Of a stretch of 10,265 nt of DNA, positions 6,013 to 10,265 are shown one piece after another; within the stretch, counting starts at the first letter, position 1, and each line of letters starts with the position of its first letter. Origin of the DNA: Rhodocyclales bacterium (GTDB lineage Bacteria; Pseudomonadota; Gammaproteobacteria; Burkholderiales; Rhodocyclaceae); NCBI GenBank assembly GCA_021413665.1, contig JAIOPW010000353.1, positions 1 through 10,265 on the forward strand, written 5' to 3'. Both the position numbers and the translations under genes were made by a program. Below the pieces are notes generated by a model. That model searched no databases. It was not told the origin of the DNA and saw only the letters and a program-made list of their open reading frames with translations.

Positions 6013-6762
6013 TCACTTGCAGTTGTTGTGCAGCTTCCACTTTTCCTCGTGGCCCATGGCCACCGCAAAGGCAGGCGGGGTGCAGCGATCGGCATCCGTC
6101 GCCGTGGCCGTGGCGCCGGGGTGGGCCATCACCGGGCGGGAAGCCAGCGCCTCGGCGGCGGGGAAGGCCTGCGAGCCGACGACGGCCATCAGGGTGAGGA
6201 AAGCCGCCACGATCGCCGTGCCGCCGGCACCGACTTTCTGGGTCGGGTGCGGCACGAAGACTTCGCAGCTTGCACCGGCGCAGTGTTGCGCCTGGCGCCC
6301 GGGCAGTGCGTTGTAGATCTTGCAGCCGATGCAGATGCCGAAGGCGCTTTCGAAGAACATCAGCGCCAGGCAGGTGGCGCAGACCAGCATGTTGATTGGC
6401 CCGATCACGTTGTTGATCACGATCAGCCAGAGCATGGACAGCGCCAGTACCCAGCCGATGGCCCAGGCGAAGCGCTTCTGCGGCGCACCGACCCATTCCG
6501 GCGCCTGTCCGCGCACGGCGAAGCGCGCCGCGATCATGCTTGGCGCATAGCGCGGGTTGATGAACAGACGGATCGTGAAGTCGATCAGGAAGGCGATCAC
6601 GAAAATCTTGGTCGGCCGGAAATTGCCCATGAACCACGCGTTGGCGAAAGTCATCACGGCGAACACGAAGAGGATGCCGGCGGCGGCCCGCACCTCGCGC
6701 TCGTTCAAGACCGGCACGTCGTAGCCGGGCACCGTCTCGCCGAATCCGATAATCTTGCTCAT
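6013..6762 (-). CDS. DUF4395 membrane protein with a Cys-containing C-terminal extension
   Basis: A 249-residue integral membrane protein. Residues about 14-155 form a DUF4395-type domain: hydrophobic segments at about 27-45, 52-67, 99-118 and 122-140, ending in the family's cysteine motif FGICIGCKIYN (Cys144, Cys147). The domain has no known biochemical role; the CxxC and its frequent company of thiol-active proteins suggest redox or sulfur transfer. The remaining part adds a second pair (Cys161, Cys166), another hydrophobic segment (about 181-198) and a tail with Cys227 and Cys248, probably outside the inner membrane. The extension may be family-specific or a fusion; I cannot tell. ATG at 6762 has AGGAG 6 nt upstream; an in-frame ATG at 6942 would add 60 unlikely residues and overlap the divergent response regulator gene. 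It is transcribed away from the two-component system, which may control it. Confidence 0.75.
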   Translation of the reverse strand: MSKIIGFGETVPGYDVPVLNEREVRAAAGILFVFAVMTFANAWFMGNFRPTKIFVIAFLIDFTIRLFINPRYAPSMIAARFAVRGQAPEWVGAPQKRFAWAIGWVLALSMLWLIVINNVIGPINMLVCATCLALMFFESAFGICIGCKIYNALPGRQAQHCAGASCEVFVPHPTQKVGAGGTAIVAAFLTLMAVVGSQAFPAAEALASRPVMAHPGATATATDADRCTPPAFAVAMGHEEKWKLHNNCK

Positions 6763-6810
6763 GTGTTGCTCCTTGCCTGTCGATGCCTGCATTTGACCGC
6801 ACTCCTGTAA

Positions 6811-6854
6811 GCAACGCGTTGCCGCAACCGGCCCTTTTTGCATCGTCGCGTTGC
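6811..6854. promoter_or_regulatory. Palindrome and repeated CGCGTTGC in the divergent intergenic region
   Basis: A perfect 12-bp palindrome GCAACGCGTTGC lies at 6811-6822, and its half plus centre, CGCGTTGC, recurs at 6847-6854, exactly 32 bp (about three helical turns) further on. Both are between the DUF4395 start (6762) and the response regulator start (6917), where a shared control region is expected. I find no convincing sigma-70 promoter on either strand. Confidence 0.3.
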
Positions 6855-6867
6855 GCGCCCGCAGTCT

Positions 6868-6882
6868 GTTACGCTGCGTTAC
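6868..6882 (+). promoter_or_regulatory. GTTAC direct repeat, candidate response-regulator box
   Basis: GTTAC occurs at 6868-6872 and 6878-6882, so the repeats start 10 bp apart, one helical turn. OmpR-family regulators bind as head-to-tail dimers to direct repeats with this spacing. The box lies 34 bp upstream of the response regulator ATG, where it would allow autoregulation. A GTTAAC follows at 6901-6906. Spacing is seen; binding is inference. Confidence 0.4.
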
Positions 6883-6916
6883 AAATCGTTCCGCGCAGAC
6901 GTTAACAATACCGGCC

Positions 6917-7651
6917 ATGGACAATCGCGACCACATTCTCATCGTCGACGACGACCCGGAAATCCGCCGCCTGCTGGTGGATTACCTGGCGAAGAACGGC
7001 TTCGACCCGATCGCCGCGAAGGACGGCCGCGAGATGGCGCAGGCGCTCGACCGCCATGCGATCGACCTCGTCGTGCTCGACCTCACCCTGCCCGACGCCG
7101 ATGGCCTGACGCTGTGCCGCGACCTGCGCACGCGCTCCAACCTGCCGGTGCTGATGCTGACCGCGCGCGGCGAGGAAGCCGACCGCATCGTCGGTATCGA
7201 GATGGGCGCCGACGACTATCTGGTCAAGCCCTTCAGCCCGCGCGAGCTGCTGGCGCGGATCAAGTCCATCCTGCGCCGCACGCGCGCCCTGCCGCCCAAC
7301 CTGCGGCCGGAATCGCAGCGCTGCCTTGTCTTCGCCGGCTGGCGCCTGGATACCGCGACACGCGCGCTGACGGCACCGGACGGCGTGCTGGTTTCACTCT
7401 CCGGCGGTGAATACCGCTTGCTGCGCATCCTGCTCGACCATCCGAACCGCGTGCTCAACCGCGACCAGTTGGTGGAGATGATCCACGGCCGCTCGGCCGA
7501 GCCCTATGACCGCGCCATCGACGTGCAGGTCAGCCGCCTGCGCCAGCGCCTGCGCGACGACCCGCGCGAACCGCAACTGATCCAGACCGTGCGCGGCGAG
7601 GGTTACGTGCTGGCGGCGGCGGTGGAAGGAAGGGCGGAGTGTGGTCAATGA
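6917..7651 (+). CDS. OmpR/PhoB-family response regulator
   Basis: A 244-residue two-domain regulator. The receiver domain (about 5-118) has the acidic pair Asp11-Asp12, phosphoacceptor Asp55 in VVLDLTLPD, Thr82 and Lys104 in LVKPFSP. The C-terminal winged helix (about 140-235) has the OmpR pattern: LSGGEYRLLRILLDHPNRVL, then the recognition part YDRAIDVQVSRLRQRLRDD and the wing IQTVRGEGYVL. It is a transcription factor activated by phosphorylation. ATG at 6917 fits the start of the domain (DHILIVDDD follows); it has no clear ribosome binding site, and an ATG at 6851 in frame would add 22 unlike residues. It overlaps the kinase gene by ATGA, so the two are co-translated. The GTTAC repeat upstream is a possible self-binding site. 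Targets are unknown; the divergent DUF4395 gene is the nearest candidate. Confidence 0.94.
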   Translation: MDNRDHILIVDDDPEIRRLLVDYLAKNGFDPIAAKDGREMAQALDRHAIDLVVLDLTLPDADGLTLCRDLRTRSNLPVLMLTARGEEADRIVGIEMGADDYLVKPFSPRELLARIKSILRRTRALPPNLRPESQRCLVFAGWRLDTATRALTAPDGVLVSLSGGEYRLLRILLDHPNRVLNRDQLVEMIHGRSAEPYDRAIDVQVSRLRQRLRDDPREPQLIQTVRGEGYVLAAAVEGRAECGQ

Positions 7652-8664
7652 GGCGGCTGATTCCATCGTCATTGTTCGGCCGGCTGACGCTGATCCTCGT
7701 GATCGGCATGCTGGCGGCGCAGTTCACCAGCCTCTGGTTGCACATGGAAGAGCGTGCGATGCTGCTGGCCCAGGGCCACGCCCATGTCGCCGGCGTGCCG
7801 ACGCGCTTCTGGATGCACTTGGGACTGACGCTGGCGGTCGTCATCGGCGTCGCGCTGATCGCTGTGCGTTTGGTGACGCGGCCGATCCAGCGCCTGGCCG
7901 AGGCGGCGGATGCCTTCGGGCACGATCTCGAATCGCCGCCGCTGGAGGAATCGGGGCCGACCGAAACGCGACGTGCCGCCGAAGCTTTCAACCGCATGCA
8001 GGCGCGCATCAAGCGCCTGATCGCCGAGCGCAGCCGGGCGCTGGCCGCCGTTTCGCACGACCTGCGCACGCCGCTGACGCGCATGCGCCTGCGCGCCGAG
8101 CTGGTGGACGATGAAGACCTGCGCGCGCAGATCGGCGCCGACATCGACGACATGCAGGCCATGGTCGAATCCACCCTCGACTACCTGCGCGGCCTGCGCG
8201 ACAACGAGGCGGTGCAGGAGATCGACATCGAGGCGCTGCTGCAAAGCATGGTTGCCGACGAGCAGGCACTGGAGCGGCCGGTCACGCTGGCGGCGGGTAC
8301 GGCGGCGCCCTTCGCCGGGCGCCTGTCAGTGCTGCGCCGGGCGCTGGCCAACCTGGTCGACAATGCCGTCAAGTACGGCGGCGCAGCGCGCATCCACGTC
8401 GAAGATTCCGCCGACGCCCTGCGCCTCACGGTCGAGGACAGCGGCCCCGGCATTCCCGAGGACGCGCTGGCCAGCGTGGTCGAGCCCTATGTACGGCTGG
8501 AGACGTCGCGCAGTCGCGTCACCGGCGGCGTCGGCCTCGGGCTGGCCATCGCGCGCGACGCCGCACGCCTGCATGGCGGCGAACTGGGCTTGCGCAACCT
8601 GCCCGGCGGCGGACTCGCGGCGACGCTGACGCTACCGCGCCGCGAGCCCAAGAGTCGGCGCTGA
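7648..8664 (+). CDS. EnvZ-like sensor histidine kinase with a very short periplasmic loop
   Basis: A 338-residue inner-membrane kinase, partner of the preceding regulator. Transmembrane segments lie at about 12-30 and 57-76, leaving a periplasmic loop of only some 26 residues that carries three histidines (32, 44, 46) and two methionines (33, 38), with His57 at the edge of the second helix. A HAMP linker follows (about 74-127), then the dimerisation helix with the phosphorylated His137 in SHDLRTPLTRMR, and a complete ATPase domain: N box NLVDNAVKY (235-243), G1 DSGPGIP (264-270), F-box-like VVEPYVRLE and G2 GGVGLGLAI (293-301). ATG at 7648 overlaps the regulator stop as ATGA and has GGAG 8 nt upstream; the GTG at 7639 would add three residues. 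The signal is unknown; a loop this short suggests an ion, a partner protein or a membrane cue. Confidence 0.93.
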   Translation: MRRLIPSSLFGRLTLILVIGMLAAQFTSLWLHMEERAMLLAQGHAHVAGVPTRFWMHLGLTLAVVIGVALIAVRLVTRPIQRLAEAADAFGHDLESPPLEESGPTETRRAAEAFNRMQARIKRLIAERSRALAAVSHDLRTPLTRMRLRAELVDDEDLRAQIGADIDDMQAMVESTLDYLRGLRDNEAVQEIDIEALLQSMVADEQALERPVTLAAGTAAPFAGRLSVLRRALANLVDNAVKYGGAARIHVEDSADALRLTVEDSGPGIPEDALASVVEPYVRLETSRSRVTGGVGLGLAIARDAARLHGGELGLRNLPGGGLAATLTLPRREPKSRR

Positions 8665-8675
8665 TGAAGCCCCTG

Positions 8676-8719
8676 CGCTACAAGGCGGTCGAGCAAAAAA
8701 CGCTCTCCTCGCCGTAGCG
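8676..8719. terminator. Interrupted hairpin between convergent genes, possible bidirectional terminator
   Basis: Three nested pairs enclose an AAAAAAC loop: CGCTAC (8676-8681) with GTAGCG (8714-8719), GGCG (8684-8687) with CGCC (8710-8713), and GAGC (8691-8694) with GCTC (8702-8705). It begins 11 nt after the kinase stop and ends 18 nt from the OsmC stop. No T-run follows on either side, so termination may be weak or factor-dependent. Confidence 0.45.
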
Positions 8720-8737
8720 GATGACGGGACGGCAACC

Positions 8738-9193
8738 TCAGCCGCCCTTCAGCACCCTGCCGCTGCCGTCGCGCACCGTCACATTCACCGGGAAGCCGCT
8801 GCGCACGCTCTGCGTCACGACGCAGAATTCCTCGAATTGCTCAAGCACGCGGTCGAGGTGTTCCATGGAATCGGCCGGCGAATCGAACTGGATCACCACG
8901 TCGACGCTGCCGACACGCAGGCGCTTCGCCTCGTTGCGCTCCATGTGCGCGGTGACCGAGGTGGTGACCTGTCCGGGATTGTTCTTGAACTTGCGCAAGG
9001 CAAACAGCAGGCTGGCCGAGAGGCAGTTGGCGACGCTGGCGGCCAGCAGGCGGGAGGGATTGGGCCCGGCCTCCTTGCCCAGTGGCGGCGGCTCGTCGGC
9101 CAGCAGCGGCGGAATGCCCTTGTCGAAGCGAATCAGGAAAGCGAAGTCGTCCTGCTGTTCGAGGGTGAAAGAGAACTGGTTGGTGTCGCTCAT
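8738..9193 (-). CDS. OsmC/Ohr-family protein
   Basis: A 151-residue cytosolic protein of the OsmC/Ohr superfamily, whose active members reduce organic hydroperoxides with a pair of cysteines. The two family cysteines are present: Cys57 in AASVANCLSASLLFALRKF, at the start of the central helix, and Cys124 in EEFCVVTQSVRSG. The GPNPSRLLAAS segment (43-53) before the helix is also typical. The N-terminal part differs from both classical OsmC and Ohr, so it probably belongs to one of the less studied subgroups, and peroxidase activity cannot be assured. Length is normal. ATG at 9193 is preceded by GGGAG at 7 nt. It points towards the two-component genes and ends in the convergent hairpin region. 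The thioredoxin-like gene lies 85 bp upstream on the same strand, so a shared transcript is possible. Confidence 0.88.
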   Translation of the reverse strand: MSDTNQFSFTLEQQDDFAFLIRFDKGIPPLLADEPPPLGKEAGPNPSRLLAASVANCLSASLLFALRKFKNNPGQVTTSVTAHMERNEAKRLRVGSVDVVIQFDSPADSMEHLDRVLEQFEEFCVVTQSVRSGFPVNVTVRDGSGRVLKGG

Positions 9194-9278
9194 GATTAGC
9201 TCCCTGGAGAAGTCGGCGCTTGACTGCCCGCGAAGCGGAATCCCAGGCTGAGAGTGTCCGATACGACTATGTCCGGAC

Positions 9279-9521
9279 TTACGTTGCGCCGGCCAGCCAG
9301 CTTTCTATCTTATCGCGACTGGGCACGCCGCCGGCATGAACCACCTTGCCGTCGATCACCACGCCGGGCGTGCTCATCACGCCGTAGCCCATGATGTCCT
9401 TGATTTCCTCCACCTTGTCGAGCTGGACCGTGACGCCCTTGGCGCGCGCGGCTTCCTCGATCAGCTTGAGCGTGGTCTTGCAATTGGCACAGCCGGTGCC
9501 GAGGACTTTGATGTTCAACAT
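9279..9521 (-). CDS. Small thioredoxin-fold CxxC protein
   Basis: An 80-residue single-domain thioredoxin-like protein of the minimal glutaredoxin-sized type. The active site is CANC (Cys11, Cys14) after the first strand (LNIKVLGTG), the cis-proline is in STPGVV (Pro52), and the C-terminal helix is SRDKIESWL. No signal peptide is seen, so it acts in the cytosol. The family is often annotated as redox-active disulfide protein and commonly accompanies a membrane permease or CcdA-like protein to which it may pass or from which it may take electrons. Of two near starts, ATG at 9521 is preferred because GGGAG lies 8 nt upstream; the ATG at 9527 would be only 2 nt from it. The gene follows the CcdA-like membrane protein after 105 bp. 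Confidence 0.88.
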   Translation of the reverse strand: MLNIKVLGTGCANCKTTLKLIEEAARAKGVTVQLDKVEEIKDIMGYGVMSTPGVVIDGKVVHAGGVPSRDKIESWLAGAT

Positions 9522-9568
9522 TTGCATGACTCCCGTTCGATGAATGAATAACCGCGGTTCGATGCCTT

Positions 9569-9596
9569 CCGGCTTCAACACAGGAGACGAAGCCGG
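9569..9596 (-). other. Perfect stem-loop between the CcdA-like and thioredoxin genes
   Basis: CCGGCTTC (9569-9576) and GAAGCCGG (9589-9596) pair over 8 bp around a 12-nt loop. It lies 30 nt after the membrane-protein stop and 47 nt before the thioredoxin start. No T-run follows, so it may adjust relative expression or protect mRNA ends rather than terminate. Confidence 0.45.
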
Positions 9597-9626
9597 GCCC
9601 GAAAGGATGCAGGCAGCCGGCAGGAT

Positions 9627-10265
9627 TCACTCTTCGCGGCGGAATTTCGCGGCCGTGAAGGTGACGCCGACCGCCACCGCCATCAGCCCGAAGGCGATGC
9701 CGACCTGGCTGACGCGCTCGGGCGCCAGCAGCAGCAGCGCGCCCAGTTCCAGCATCATCACGCCCGACATCAGTTTGAGCAGGCGGCCTTCGCGTTCGCT
9801 GAGCTTGCGCGCGCCGAGGCTGCCGGCAAAGACGGCGACGATGGCGGCCAGCGGCAGCACATAGATCAGGTTGTAGGCGGCCAGATAGCCGTAACGGCCG
9901 GCCGGCGACAAGTCGGCCAGCGTCAGCAGGCGCGTGTAGACCATGGGAAAGCCGGCGGTGCACAGCAGCTCGTAGAAGTTGGCGGCGATGGCGAGGAAGG
10001 CCGTGGCCGCGATCATCGTAGGCAGGTTTTCGGCGCCGAGGATGTTGCGCGTGCGGCGGAAGATGTCGGGCTTTTTCGATTCGGGGATGGACAGGGTCAG
10101 GCCCTTTTCAAACCAGAAGTAATCCTTGACGTTGACCGCACCGACGAAGACCGCCAGCGCACCGGCGGCCAGCGTCACCCAGGCCAGGTGCCCGAAAAGC
10201 TGGAAGACGTTGAGCCAGGCCGCCATGAAGGCGAAGTACATGAGGCCGGAGATGGCGACGAAGAC
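9627..10265 (-). CDS. CcdA/DsbD-like multi-spanning membrane protein, C-terminal part (runs off right edge)
   Basis: The frame is open to the right edge (VFVAISGLMYFAFMAAWLN...), so the apparent ATG at 10241 is internal and the N-terminus is missing. The 212 visible residues contain about five to six hydrophobic segments. Recognisable parts are NVKDYFWFEKGLTLSIPES, the ELLCTAGFPMVYTRLLTL segment with its single cysteine, and YNLIYVLPLAAIVAVF followed by KLSEREGRLLKLMSGV. I associate this pattern with proteins annotated as cytochrome c biogenesis/CcdA-like transmembrane proteins, which carry reducing power across the inner membrane; some are fused to a glutaredoxin-like domain. Whether the missing part has a second cysteine or such a domain cannot be seen. 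The downstream small thioredoxin would be a natural partner. Confidence 0.6.
   Translation of the reverse strand, partial: VFVAISGLMYFAFMAAWLNVFQLFGHLAWVTLAAGALAVFVGAVNVKDYFWFEKGLTLSIPESKKPDIFRRTRNILGAENLPTMIAATAFLAIAANFYELLCTAGFPMVYTRLLTLADLSPAGRYGYLAAYNLIYVLPLAAIVAVFAGSLGARKLSEREGRLLKLMSGVMMLELGALLLLAPERVSQVGIAFGLMAVAVGVTFTAAKFRREE

Noticed and set aside
9242..9281. Possible terminator hairpin after the thioredoxin gene (GTCCG and CGGAC arms)
   Set aside because: The stem is only about 5 bp with a 13-nt loop and has no T-run after it on the minus strand.
1..10265. CRISPR array, insertion sequence, tRNA, attachment site, toxin-antitoxin or defence genes
   Set aside because: No spaced direct repeats, transposase or integrase motifs, tRNA-like cloverleaf or small paired toxin genes were found on either strand.

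Overview
This window is GC-rich (roughly 60-65 %) chromosomal DNA from a proteobacterium. The gene content suggests a betaproteobacterium, perhaps of the Rhodocyclales: a two-domain periplasmic rhodanese, a Crp/Fnr regulator, a DUF4395 membrane protein, an OmpR/EnvZ-type pair and decayed LolA-like/outer-membrane barrel genes. The organism call is inference from protein resemblance and base composition. There is no rRNA, tRNA, CRISPR array, transposase or phage gene.

Left part (1-4430, all minus strand). Read in the direction of transcription it holds: a small secreted Met/Gly-rich protein (4429-4049) closed by a strong hairpin terminator (4025-3996); a CDF-family metal exporter (3963-3058); a Crp/Fnr-type regulator (3008-2415); a secreted two-domain rhodanese (2306-1371); a lipoprotein-like protein that distantly resembles alpha-acetolactate decarboxylase (1337-609); a perfect 24-bp palindrome (558-535); a stand-alone Fis-type DNA-binding protein (511-296); and the first 65 codons of a UbiE-like methyltransferase that runs off the left edge. 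A TGA-N6-TCA site sits just upstream of the rhodanese gene, spaced from a possible -10 element as in class II FNR/CRP promoters. This suggests that the adjacent Crp/Fnr protein controls rhodanese and perhaps the lipoprotein.

Centre (4430-6762, minus strand). Two adjacent genes are clearly dead. One is a LolA-like outer-membrane lipoprotein-sorting protein that lacks its N-terminal half and is frameshifted. The other is its outer-membrane barrel partner, with a nonsense codon, at least three frameshifts and apparent internal deletions. In relatives these two genes accompany an RND/MMPL exporter, which is absent here. The remnant starts directly after the stop codon of an intact DUF4395 membrane protein (6762-6013) with two CxxC-like cysteine pairs and a secreted-looking tail.

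Right part (6763-10265). A divergent intergenic region leads on the plus strand to an OmpR-type response regulator and a histidine kinase with a very short periplasmic loop (ATGA overlap). Converging on them from the minus strand are an OsmC/Ohr-like protein, an 80-residue CxxC thioredoxin-like protein, and the C-terminal part of a CcdA/DsbD-like membrane protein cut by the right edge.

Taken together, the intact genes lean towards thiol/sulfur redox chemistry (rhodanese, thioredoxin, CcdA-like protein, OsmC, DUF4395) and metal handling (CDF exporter, Met-rich secreted protein, possible metal-sensing kinase). That common theme is inference. I see no self-evident new defence or mobile system. 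The best leads are the lipoprotein with acetolactate-decarboxylase-like residues, the DUF4395 protein with its Cys-bearing tail, the 24-bp palindrome, the candidate Crp/Fnr promoter and the decayed cassette.
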